This document shows, one piece after another, positions 37,101 through 44,179 of a DNA stretch of 64,000 nucleotides (positions are counted from its first letter, which is position 1; the number at the start of each line of letters is the position of its first letter). The DNA is from Maribacter ulvicola (GTDB taxonomy: Bacteria; Bacteroidota; Bacteroidia; Flavobacteriales; Flavobacteriaceae). The stretch lies in the NCBI RefSeq assembly GCF_900155985.1, contig NZ_FTMA01000001.1, positions 1,302,001 to 1,366,000 on the forward strand, read 5' to 3'. The position numbers were made by a program, and so were the translations under genes. Below the pieces are notes generated by a model. It was not told the origin of the DNA. It made no database searches and was given only the letters and a program-made list of their open reading frames with translations.

Positions 37101-38927
37101 ATGGGTGAAACATTTACAACTCCTTCTTTAAACGCTACGGCAACCTACTATGTAGAAGCCACCGAAAACGGATGTAGTACAGAAAGAGAACCGGTTATTG
37201 CTACTATAGGTGTACAGGCAACTACGGGTACTGCTCAAAATGGTGCCATTTGTAATGTTGCTGCGAACGGACTTACAGCTATAGATTTAGACAGTAGACT
37301 TTCTGGTGCTGACCCAGGGGTTTGGGTTTTTGTGTCCGGACCTGCAACCGGTATTGATATTAGTTCTACCAACGTTGTTGAATTTGAAGGGGCTACCTCT
37401 GGTGCCTATATCTTTAGGTTTACGACCACCAATTCTATTGCGCCATGTGAAAACCTAACCGCAGAAGTTACTATTAATGTAAGTGATTGCGAAACTGATG
37501 ATGATAATGACGGGCTTCTAGGTGGTGAAGAAGTAGCATTGGGTACAGATCCTAATGACCCAGATACTGATGATGATGGTATTGAAGATGGTATTGAGGT
37601 TGGTGATGATATCAACAATCCTTTAGACGAGGATGATGATGGCATTATTGATGCGTTGGATTCTAATACCGAAGACGCTGATAATGACGGAATAAACGAT
37701 CAAGAAGATCCTGCAAATAATAATCCCTGTATTCCTAACCGTTTTAACGGGAATTGTGATACCGATGGTGACGGAATTTCAGATGTAGAAGAACAGGAAA
37801 ACGGTTCTGACCCTGATGATCCATGTGATCCTGTGGCAACGCCCAACTGTGATGATCCAATTGATTTAGAAGTGTTGAAATCTGTTGATAATAGAGATGC
37901 TTTAATTGGAGACACTGTTATATTTAAAATTTTGGTTTCCAATTTATCGGATAGAACAGCCAGAGCTATTGTTATTGGTGATCTTTTAGAATTAGGTTTT
38001 GATTTTGTTTCTGCAGATGCCCCAGACGCTACCAATTATGATGAAGTTTCCGGTAATTGGACGGTTCCTGAACTTGCGGCAGGTACTTCTATAGAACTGT
38101 CTATTACAGTTAAAGTAGCGGAACAAGGCCCTTATATTAACACTGCCGTATTGCTAGAATCTATTCCTTCAGATAATAATCCAGAGAATGATGAAGCTAC
38201 TGTAGAATTAAATACAGAGGTTCCGGAAGGCGTTGATCTTAAAATTGAAAAAGAGGCTCGCCCAGATAAAGCTTTAGTGGGTGATGTGGTAGAATTCATA
38301 ATCCGGGTTACCAATATTTCTGAATCTGACGTGGTAACGGATATTGTTGTCAATGATTTGATTTTGATTGAAAACGGATTTGAATTTGTTTCGGCTGAGT
38401 CAGATTTTAACGGCACCTATGATCAGGCTTCTGGTAATTGGAATATTCCATCCCTAAATAGGGAAGAGATCGCAACATTGATAATTAGTGCTAGAGTTCC
38501 AGCAGTTGGTACCTATACCAACACCGCAAATATTGTAAGTTCAACACCAAGGGATGGAAATTTAGAAAACAATGAAGCTACTGTTGAGGTTGAGGTGATT
38601 GAGAAAAGCCCTGCGGACCCTGGTTTCCTTTTCAATCAATTCTCGCCGAACGGAAATAATCAAAATGAAGTTCTAAGGATAAACAGAACTTACACGGATC
38701 CCGTTACCGGTGCGTCAACAGAAGTTAATTTACAATACGACATAAAAATATACGATCGGTATGGAAACCTTGTTTTTGAAACGGAAAAAGTAAATGATGG
38801 CGATGTTTGGGATGGTACTTATAAAGGGAAAGAATCGCCAAAGGGAACTTATTTTTATATCATGAATTATAGTATTGATAACCAACCTACGGTATTGGAA
38901 AAAGGTTGGATACAGCTTATTAGATAA
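34134..38927 (+). CDS. Large secreted Calx-beta/TSP3/DUF11 protein with type B T9SS C-terminal domain
   Basis: 1597 residues from ATG 34134; an in-frame TTG at 34119 is less likely. Signal peptide ending near residue 40 (FSQNVSAQ), then seven Calx-beta-like repeats (about residues 40-850), Ig-like modules with paired cysteines (about 850-1115), thrombospondin type 3 calcium-binding repeats (about 1120-1235, DDDNDGLLGGEE and DTDGDGISDVEEQ), two DUF11 beta-sandwich repeats (about 1245-1490), and a C-terminal gliding-type (type B, CHU_C) sorting domain: FNQFSPNGNNQNE, YDRYGNLVF, DGTYKGKESPKGTYFY. I infer a calcium-dependent surface or secreted adhesin. It is 8 bases from an SprF-like gene, as for SprB/SprF. 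Confidence 0.92.
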   Translation: MKISIYNSLLNSKKVIGFKQFLFVFGFFLFGVFSQNVSAQFVSLDVLDADAGELGGNPGSFRVSLSSTRIIDTEVEVLVDQSVTTAIAGTSAANGDRSSISGTIVIPANTLSFIIDVTVFDDNLIEGTEIIKLDLISSSGLTIINPGSNTATLEIADNDFATLSISDAINDEGIGLVFTVTSDEPVQYDYEVDVNFSGGDATGGGPGITHPLDYNNTAQTFSFPEGSVSQTFLVPTGNDNVIEEDETFGAQIVSATNTNVIIGASSKGTIVNDDFPGVNVSTISGNTGEDGTTATFNVTLDSQPESPVTIALSSDNINEGTVLPSVTVPVADWDTGNLVTVTGVDDAIVDGDISYSIITGNVTSLDVNYSALTAADVADVPVINADDDVFRASIVATDDSATEASPVIDTGILTVSLDEVNNTGSPIIVNYTVAGSAASGSDFVTLSGTVSIANGQQDNTIIITPIDDNDVEVAETVQVTLTAGSGYDTGNLASRRDIVTINDTDTFLVSVASTGATANENPLSSGVFTVDLGATNGTGSAIVVNYNISGTATSGDDFNTLGGTVSIPNNQSTGTVTVTPINDTDIENNETVVLTLAPGGDYAVGSPNNAIVTIVSDDRNVAQIIASDGSAAESNAAVSIGEFTISLSVPNNTGNTMTINYTISGTAVNGTDFTAINTNAVNIPNGEQAVDIEISPINDIIQEGEETVVLTLATGTGYVLGAGPTRTATVEIDDNDQAMLTILDASLNEDDSAGEMVFDVVLDLEVVGGTTVSYSFIDNTATGSGTDYTGTNGSLIFTGTANETKTITVPVNNDAVLENTETFTVQLGVPTNNVQRTNGGSAIGTIQDDDNCVAAPVLDASVSTVYCVETAGDDFSANLFDFTSSTAPAGTVLTWSRVSNPLNTNSHLTVAEAEDVDLPASYYGFFYDEANDCASGTIEVQIVRNVLPQLVVVNDNERCGAGSLLLSVEPTDGASVNWYDSLDAVTPIAMGETFTTPSLNATATYYVEATENGCSTEREPVIATIGVQATTGTAQNGAICNVAANGLTAIDLDSRLSGADPGVWVFVSGPATGIDISSTNVVEFEGATSGAYIFRFTTTNSIAPCENLTAEVTINVSDCETDDDNDGLLGGEEVALGTDPNDPDTDDDGIEDGIEVGDDINNPLDEDDDGIIDALDSNTEDADNDGINDQEDPANNNPCIPNRFNGNCDTDGDGISDVEEQENGSDPDDPCDPVATPNCDDPIDLEVLKSVDNRDALIGDTVIFKILVSNLSDRTARAIVIGDLLELGFDFVSADAPDATNYDEVSGNWTVPELAAGTSIELSITVKVAEQGPYINTAVLLESIPSDNNPENDEATVELNTEVPEGVDLKIEKEARPDKALVGDVVEFIIRVTNISESDVVTDIVVNDLILIENGFEFVSAESDFNGTYDQASGNWNIPSLNREEIATLIISARVPAVGTYTNTANIVSSTPRDGNLENNEATVEVEVIEKSPADPGFLFNQFSPNGNNQNEVLRINRTYTDPVTGASTEVNLQYDIKIYDRYGNLVFETEKVNDGDVWDGTYKGKESPKGTYFYIMNYSIDNQPTVLEKGWIQLIR
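34251..36690 (+). repeat. Seven tandem Calx-beta repeat units in the coding sequence
   Basis: Each unit is about 105-120 residues and ends in an acidic turn such as IADND, IVNDD, INADDD, INDTD, VSDD, IDDND or QDDDN. Inside most units a conserved E(D/E)xE core strand (VAETV, IENNETVVLTL, GEETVVLTL) recurs. The DNA copies have diverged enough that the repeat is much clearer in protein than in DNA. Confidence 0.8.
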
Positions 38928-38935
38928 ACTAAATT

Positions 38936-39916
38936 ATGGATTATAACTTAAGTATATCCAGTTATACAATTGCTTTGAAACTATTTTTTCTGTTGAGCTT
39001 TAATGCCTATTCACAGAAAGAACCCCAGTATACGCAGTACATGTATAATATAGGTAGTTTTAACCCGGCATATGTTGGTACGGTAGAGAATCCTGAATTT
39101 TCTGGATTATATAGAGCTCAATGGATAGATATTCCTGGTGCCCCTAGAACGTTTCGTTTTGGTGCTAATCTACCTTTTCAGAATGAAAAGGTAGGCTTGG
39201 GTATTAATATCGTAAATGATGAATTAGGGCCTGCAACGCAGACTTACGCGGATATTTCTTATTCATATCAAATAATGGTTTCTGATGAGACCAAATTATC
39301 TTTTGGTATCGATGCCGGTGGTTCATTTTTAAATGTTGATTTTTCTAAAGGAACTTTTGAAAACCCAGGTGAAAACCTTAGTGATGAAATGCTTACAAAG
39401 TTTTACCCAACGGTGGGTGCAGGTGCCTTCTTATACTCAGAAGATTGGTACTTAGGAGCTTCGGTTCCTAACTTTCTGACTGAAGGGGTATATAATGATG
39501 AGGTAGCATCTATTGTGGAAGATAAGCTCCAGTTCAATTTTATAGGGGGGTACGTTTTTGAGCTTTCAGATAATTTAAAATTTAAGCCGGCATTTTTGGT
39601 GAATACTATTTCTGGTTCGCCGATCAATGTTAACTTATCTAGTAATTTCTTGATTGCTGATGTGGTTACTGCTGGTGTCTCATATCGCTTAGATAATGCT
39701 TTTAGTGGTTTGGCTGGCTTTCAGGTGTCAAACTCTTTGTTTGTAGGTTATTCATATGATTATAATACAAATTTACTTGGCGAATTTAATAATGGGTCTC
39801 ATGAGGTGATACTCAAATTCTATTTGGGAAGAAAAGAATCTTCGAAATCTAAAGGGAATAGAGATAAGAGTGTTAAAGGAAAACCTAAGCAAATTGATTC
39901 ACCTAGATTCTTTTAA
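38936..39916 (+). CDS. SprF/PorP-family protein paired with the secreted Calx-beta protein
   Basis: 326 residues. Signal peptide ending near residue 26 (NAYSQ), then YTQYMYNIGSFNPAYVGT, the classic start of the PorP/SprF barrel, and a strand-rich body. The last ~25 residues are Lys/Ser-rich. In Flavobacterium, SprF-type proteins are needed for secretion of the type B substrate encoded beside them. This gene begins 8 bases after the large secreted protein and is followed 11 bases later by an OmpA/TPR gene, the usual three-gene set. Confidence 0.92.
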   Translation: MDYNLSISSYTIALKLFFLLSFNAYSQKEPQYTQYMYNIGSFNPAYVGTVENPEFSGLYRAQWIDIPGAPRTFRFGANLPFQNEKVGLGINIVNDELGPATQTYADISYSYQIMVSDETKLSFGIDAGGSFLNVDFSKGTFENPGENLSDEMLTKFYPTVGAGAFLYSEDWYLGASVPNFLTEGVYNDEVASIVEDKLQFNFIGGYVFELSDNLKFKPAFLVNTISGSPINVNLSSNFLIADVVTAGVSYRLDNAFSGLAGFQVSNSLFVGYSYDYNTNLLGEFNNGSHEVILKFYLGRKESSKSKGNRDKSVKGKPKQIDSPRFF

Positions 39917-39927
39917 AGTAAACTAAA

Positions 39928-41838
39928 ATGAGATTCAAATTAATCATAGTATTACTAGCTTTTGTACCATTTACAAGTATGGCACAGGACAGAAAGTCTA
40001 AGGCCGATATTCTTTTTTATGAATATCAGTACGAAAAGGCCATTGCAGCGTATAGAGTTGAAATGGAAAAAAATACCTTAACTAATCACCAATTATTAAA
40101 CCTTGCAGATTCGTATTTTAGTACAGGTAATCACAAAAATGCGTCTAAGCTTTATTTAAATGTGAATAAGAATGACACGATTATGTCTGCTAACAGATTT
40201 AATAAAATGTTGCAGAGTCTTTCTAAAAATTCAGAAAAAGATAGAATAAAAACGTTTCTAAATTCAAAAGCTGATAAACTATCTCCAGAACTTTTAGAAA
40301 ATGCAGCGTTTAATTACAATTTGTTAGAGATCACAGAAGATACAGATAATAGTATCATCCGTAATCTGGCTATTAATAGTGCGCAAGGCGACCTTTCACC
40401 TGCATTTTATAAGAACGGAATACTATTTAGTAGTAGTAGGGCGCGCAATAATAAAAATATATATGAACCTACAGGTGAATCTTATTTAGATATCTATTTC
40501 GCAAGATTAGGTTCAAATAATACGCTGATAGATGTTGAAGCATTTAAAGAAATTCCGGCTACGGACTATCATAAATCTACGCCATACTTTTCAGAAAAAT
40601 TAGCTACATTCTTTTATACTCTTTCTAATGCAGAGGAAGGAGAACTTAAATATGACGAAAATGGTAAAAACTCATTAGCAGTAGGTACATTTTCAAAAAA
40701 TAATCGCTTTCGGTTTATATTGAAAGATTTAAGTACTTCCTTTTACTATCCTTTCTTTGATGATAATACAGAACGACTATATTTTGCAGCAAGTTTTGAC
40801 GATAGTTACGGTGGTACAGATTTGTATTATGTGAACACAAATAATGGACAGATCATGTCCGCACCTATAAACTTGGGACCTAGAATAAATTCTCCCGGTA
40901 ATGAAATTGCTCCTTATATTTTTAACGGAACTTTGTACTTTTCTTCTGATATTTTTTATGGGCTGGGTGGTATGGATATTTATAAATCTAATATATTGCC
41001 CAATGATTCTTTTACTATTCCGGTAAACCTTGGTGAAGGAATGAATTCATCATTAGATGATTTCGGGTTCATCATCCAGAATGATGAAAATTCTGGATTG
41101 TCAGGATTTTTTGCTTCTAACAGAGCAGGGGGCAAAGGCAGAGATGACCTATATGGTTTTGTGGTTAAAAATACACCAGGTATAAAGACTTTTTCCTTAG
41201 GAGGTAAAGTGGTTAACCTTAGTACTAAAGTAGGTCTAAAAGGAGCTCAGGTTAGATTGTTAAATCAAAAAGGAGCTATTTTAAGAGAAGTTATCGCAGG
41301 TAATGACGGTAGCTTTAGAATAGAAATACCGTGGAAGTCTCAGGTGACCATACAAGCTATGAGTGATGGTTATTCTATTTTTTCTACCACATATTCAGAA
41401 GAGGGAATGGAAGAAATTCAAAACACGTCCTATAATATGGGGCTTGTTAAAATGGAAGATTTAATGGTACAGTTAGAAGATAAGACCGTATTGAAATTAA
41501 GTAAGTTTTATTTTGACAAGGGTACATCTGTATTGAATGCTCAAGTAGAAAATGAGTTGAAGAAAGTGGTAGATGCTGTACTACGTTTTCCGCAAATGAA
41601 ATTGAGGATACAATCACATACAGATACTAGAGGTAGTTCTTCGTCTAACAAAAGGCTATCACAAGAAAGAGCTGATGTTATTAAGAACTATCTTTTAAAA
41701 AACGGGTTAAATTCAAATAACATAATAGAGGCGATTGGGTATGGTGAAGAAAACATTGTAAACAATTGCGTTAATGGTGCCTACTGTTTAGATTTTCTTC
41801 ATAAACAGAACGAACGAACTTTGTTCGTTGTAGAATAA
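39928..41838 (+). CDS. OmpA-family protein with TPR, PD40 and carboxypeptidase-regulatory domains
   Basis: 636 residues: signal peptide (about 1-19), TPR-like helices (about 25-115), WD40-like/PD40 beta-propeller segments (about 145-400, with repeats such as YGGTDLYYVN and GLGGMDIYKSN), a carboxypeptidase-regulatory-like domain (about 425-500), and an OmpA peptidoglycan-binding domain (about 520-636) with IQSHTDTRGSSSSNKRLSQ. It resembles the proteins that follow PorP/SprF in type IX secretion loci and probably anchors the cassette to peptidoglycan. It ends 5 bases from the convergent Nramp-like gene, with no room for a terminator between them. Confidence 0.92.
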   Translation: MRFKLIIVLLAFVPFTSMAQDRKSKADILFYEYQYEKAIAAYRVEMEKNTLTNHQLLNLADSYFSTGNHKNASKLYLNVNKNDTIMSANRFNKMLQSLSKNSEKDRIKTFLNSKADKLSPELLENAAFNYNLLEITEDTDNSIIRNLAINSAQGDLSPAFYKNGILFSSSRARNNKNIYEPTGESYLDIYFARLGSNNTLIDVEAFKEIPATDYHKSTPYFSEKLATFFYTLSNAEEGELKYDENGKNSLAVGTFSKNNRFRFILKDLSTSFYYPFFDDNTERLYFAASFDDSYGGTDLYYVNTNNGQIMSAPINLGPRINSPGNEIAPYIFNGTLYFSSDIFYGLGGMDIYKSNILPNDSFTIPVNLGEGMNSSLDDFGFIIQNDENSGLSGFFASNRAGGKGRDDLYGFVVKNTPGIKTFSLGGKVVNLSTKVGLKGAQVRLLNQKGAILREVIAGNDGSFRIEIPWKSQVTIQAMSDGYSIFSTTYSEEGMEEIQNTSYNMGLVKMEDLMVQLEDKTVLKLSKFYFDKGTSVLNAQVENELKKVVDAVLRFPQMKLRIQSHTDTRGSSSSNKRLSQERADVIKNYLLKNGLNSNNIIEAIGYGEENIVNNCVNGAYCLDFLHKQNERTLFVVE

Positions 41839-41843
41839 TTCTA

Positions 41844-43094
41844 TTATAAAATAATGATATAGAAATAGTAAAAAGCAAAACAAGACAGGAATAAAATTCC
41901 GCCATAAGTAAGGATTTTCAATTTCTTACCGGGTTGAAATTTAGGGTTTAAGTCGGTACTGGTCACATTCTTTAGATTCATATATCCTATAATAGGTGCT
42001 ACAACGAAAGATACAAATGTTGCCAAAGCTACCAAATTACCCATATTGGCACTGAAGGCGGCTATCACTACAAAATTGATTAGGGTCAAAATCAATACTC
42101 CTACAGCAAATGCCGTTTTGGTGGTGTACCATTTATTTTTTGGTTTCAATAACGAGATAATATCTAAACTTACCCTAGCTAAAGCATCATGTGCGGTCAT
42201 GCAAGTACTGAACATAGTAGCAAATGCAGAAATGGCAATAAAAAGATATGCCCATGCCCCTATGTGTTGGGTAAACAAGCGTACTACTTGATCGGCAAAA
42301 CTCACGGCATGATTACTAAGTTGTATGTTGGTGCCATATAAAGTGTACCATCCTATTATCATAAAGAAAATAGCAAGTATAGCAGTGATGCTGTAGCCTA
42401 TGTTAAACTCCTGTAAAGATTCTTTTAAGCTTGGTTTATTTTGGGTTTTCCATTTTTCTATACTCCATAAACTGATCCAGCTAGAAGTTTCTACACTAGT
42501 TGGCATCCACCCTATTAATCCTATTAAAAATAATATTCCTGCTTCGTTAAAAATAGGTAGGGGTTTAAAGTCCGGTACGTGTGTCACCGGTCCTTTTATT
42601 AAAACTAGTATTGTGGTCACTAATAAAGCAATGAACAATATGCTAATAACGAATTTCAGGCTCATTTCCAAAAACCGGTATTTACCAAAAATGAGTAAAA
42701 TGCTTATGATTATAAATAGACATAAAGCTACCGTAGCTATAGAACTATGGCCAATACCGAATAAATTAATAAATAGACCGGCGGTAACCGTATACAAAGC
42801 TGCTAAGATGGTAAATGTGGTAACTAAGGTAATTGCAGCATAAAACCATAGATAGCCTTTGCCTCGGTTTAAATAGCCTTCAATAAGGGTTTTGTTAGTG
42901 ACGTTGGTGTAGCGCACACCAAATTCAAAAAAAGGGTATTTTAAAAGATTTGCTAAAATGATAGGGATAACCATTAACCAACCATATTGTGCTCCTGCCT
43001 TGGTGGATAAAACAAGATGAGATGTACCTATGGCCATACTGGCAAACAGAAGTCCGGGACCTAAGTTTTTAAGTATTGTTTTAAAATTGAGCAT
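41844..43094 (-). CDS. Divergent Nramp-fold (LeuT-like) transporter
   Basis: A 416-residue membrane protein with about 11 helices. Overall order and the opening GPGLLFASMAIGTSHLVLSTKAGAQYGW align with the Nramp family. The first-helix metal motif DPGN is replaced by GTSH, and the sixth-helix MPH by MPT (LIGWMPTSVETSSW). Canonical Nramps move Mn or Fe with protons using those residues. Substrate is therefore uncertain: it could be another divalent cation such as Mg, as in the Nramp-related Mg transporters that also vary at these motifs, or something else. It is convergent with the OmpA gene and alone as a unit. Confidence 0.85.
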   Translation of the reverse strand: MLNFKTILKNLGPGLLFASMAIGTSHLVLSTKAGAQYGWLMVIPIILANLLKYPFFEFGVRYTNVTNKTLIEGYLNRGKGYLWFYAAITLVTTFTILAALYTVTAGLFINLFGIGHSSIATVALCLFIIISILLIFGKYRFLEMSLKFVISILFIALLVTTILVLIKGPVTHVPDFKPLPIFNEAGILFLIGLIGWMPTSVETSSWISLWSIEKWKTQNKPSLKESLQEFNIGYSITAILAIFFMIIGWYTLYGTNIQLSNHAVSFADQVVRLFTQHIGAWAYLFIAISAFATMFSTCMTAHDALARVSLDIISLLKPKNKWYTTKTAFAVGVLILTLINFVVIAAFSANMGNLVALATFVSFVVAPIIGYMNLKNVTSTDLNPKFQPGKKLKILTYGGILFLSCFAFYYFYIIIL

Positions 43095-43142
43095 TGTAGT
43101 TGGTTTGGTTGGTGCTCTTAAATGTAGTCTTTTTAATTAAAC

Positions 43143-43778
43143 TTATTTTATTTCTATTGTGGTGCCGTAAAATTTTGGTTGTGTATTTAAAATCATATCT
43201 ATAAATACTTTTACGCGGGCAAGGTATTCTCTAGTTTGTACTTTAAGACCTTGACTGGTAGAAACGTCCTTTGCATTAAAGCCAATGGCGTTTAACCCTT
43301 TCTGTTGAGCGATGTAAATAGCTCTTTCATTATGAAATTTTTGAGAGATAACGGTAACATCGTCCAAACCGAATATAAACTTAGCCCTAAACATAGAGTC
43401 TAGTGTACGAAAACCTGCATAGTCCAAGAAAATCACTTTTTCTGGTATACCCGCTTTTATCAAATCTTTTTTGAAGGTGTCTGGTTCATTATAATAAATG
43501 CTGCCATTGTCTCCGCTCACCAATATAAATTTAATCTTTCCTGCCTTGTAAAGTGCTCTGGTGGCGTTTATGCGATAGGTGTAGTATGGATTTGCCGAAC
43601 CGTTGGTTAATCTGTTAGAAGTGCCTAAAACAATACCTACTCTATTGGTGGGGATTAATGATGTGTCGGAGTAAGTTTTATCTTCTACAGTGCTTGAAAT
43701 AATACTATTGCAAACAAATATGATTAGAATTAGCGCTAACAGTAATACCCCAGATATTTTTAAAATTGTTTTCAGCAT
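43143..43778 (-). CDS. SanA/DUF218-family membrane protein
   Basis: A 211-residue protein with one N-terminal anchor (about 5-27) and a DUF218/YdcF-like soluble domain: VGIVLGTSNRLTNGSANPYYTYRI, LVSGDNGSIYYNEP, VIFLDYAGFRTLDSMFRA and VTVISQKFHNERAIYIAQ. SanA of enterobacteria affects vancomycin exclusion and envelope permeability, but its activity is unknown. Here the protein is probably periplasmic-facing. It follows the Nramp-like gene at a 48-base distance in the same direction. Confidence 0.9.
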   Translation of the reverse strand: MLKTILKISGVLLLALILIIFVCNSIISSTVEDKTYSDTSLIPTNRVGIVLGTSNRLTNGSANPYYTYRINATRALYKAGKIKFILVSGDNGSIYYNEPDTFKKDLIKAGIPEKVIFLDYAGFRTLDSMFRAKFIFGLDDVTVISQKFHNERAIYIAQQKGLNAIGFNAKDVSTSQGLKVQTREYLARVKVFIDMILNTQPKFYGTTIEIK

Positions 43779-43840
43779 ACATTGGTAATGTATAACTAAA
43801 GTTAATGAATAACTGAAGACTATGATTTAAAAATATGTAT

Positions 43841-43880
43841 AAAATAAAAAACCCCTGAAATCAATTGATTTCAGGGGTTT
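43841..43880 (-). terminator. Terminator after the tRNA pair
   Basis: An exact 32-base palindrome (43849-43880) next to the 3' end of tRNA-Leu. On the minus strand it is followed by a T-rich run (TTTATTTT; plus bases 43841-43848), so it is an intrinsic terminator for the two tRNA genes. Confidence 0.88.
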
Positions 43881-43881
43881 G

Positions 43882-43968
43882 TGGTACTCGAGGCGGGACT
43901 TGAACCCGCACGCCCCAAAGAGCACAGGATTTTAAGTCCGGCGTGTCTACCAATTCCACCACTCGAGC
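43882..43968 (-). tRNA. tRNA-Leu (anticodon TAA), CCA encoded
   Basis: An 87-base class II tRNA with a long variable arm. The acceptor arms GCTCGAG and CTCGAGT pair with one G-U at the top, the discriminator is A, and CCA is encoded. The anticodon loop is CTTAAAA, giving TAA. The anticodon stem CCGGA/TCCTG has a C-T mismatch at its second pair, which is unusual. The T arm has GTTCAAGTC. It lies downstream of tRNA-Gly on the same strand. Confidence 0.95.
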
Positions 43969-43981
43969 ATACTTGGCATTG

Positions 43982-44007
43982 AAAAAAATGTTGATCGGCA
44001 ACATTTT
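43982..44007 (-). terminator. Terminator-like hairpin between the two tRNA genes
   Basis: Perfect 9-bp stem AAAATGTTG (43985-43993) / CAACATTTT (43999-44007) with a 5-base loop. Read in the minus direction it is followed by three more T bases (plus 43982-43984). It could attenuate transcription into tRNA-Leu or be a processing signal. Confidence 0.55.
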
Positions 44008-44010
44008 CTG

Positions 44011-44082
44011 AGCGAAAAACGGGATTCGAACCCGCGACCTCCACCTTGGCAAGGTGATGCTCTACCCCTGAGCTACTTTCGC
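44011..44082 (-). tRNA. tRNA-Gly (anticodon GCC), CCA not encoded
   Basis: A 72-base cloverleaf without 3' CCA: acceptor arms GCGAAAG / TTTTCGC, D arm GCTCAGGGGTAGAGC, anticodon stem CACC/GGTG-type with loop TTGCCAA (GCC), T arm GCGGGTTCGAATCCCGT, discriminator T. CCA would be added by the nucleotidyltransferase. Confidence 0.96.
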
Positions 44083-44121
44083 AAATTTTAAAGAACGTGC
44101 ATCTCTTTCCAGATGCGGGTG

Positions 44122-44151
44122 CAAATTTAATACAATTCTGTAAAAACCAAA
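44122..44151 (-). promoter_or_regulatory. Promoter of the tRNA-Gly/tRNA-Leu unit
   Basis: On the minus strand TAAATTTG (44122-44129) fits TAnnTTTG, with TTTG (44148-44151) 18 bases upstream. It is about 40 bases from the mature tRNA-Gly 5' end. Confidence 0.5.
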
Positions 44152-44179
44152 GTAAAAATGAGCAAAAGAATTAAAAAAA

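Noticed and set aside
34373..38416. Several minus-strand open frames rich in Ser and Pro within the Calx-beta gene
   Set aside because: They arise from the Asp/Thr/Ser-rich codons of the real gene and have no start context or domain.
43861..44052. 63-residue open frame antisense or co-linear to the tRNA genes (with VVELVDTPDLKSCALWG)
   Set aside because: This is the well-known artefact of translating tRNA-Leu and neighbouring tRNA sequence. The tRNA folds explain the bases.
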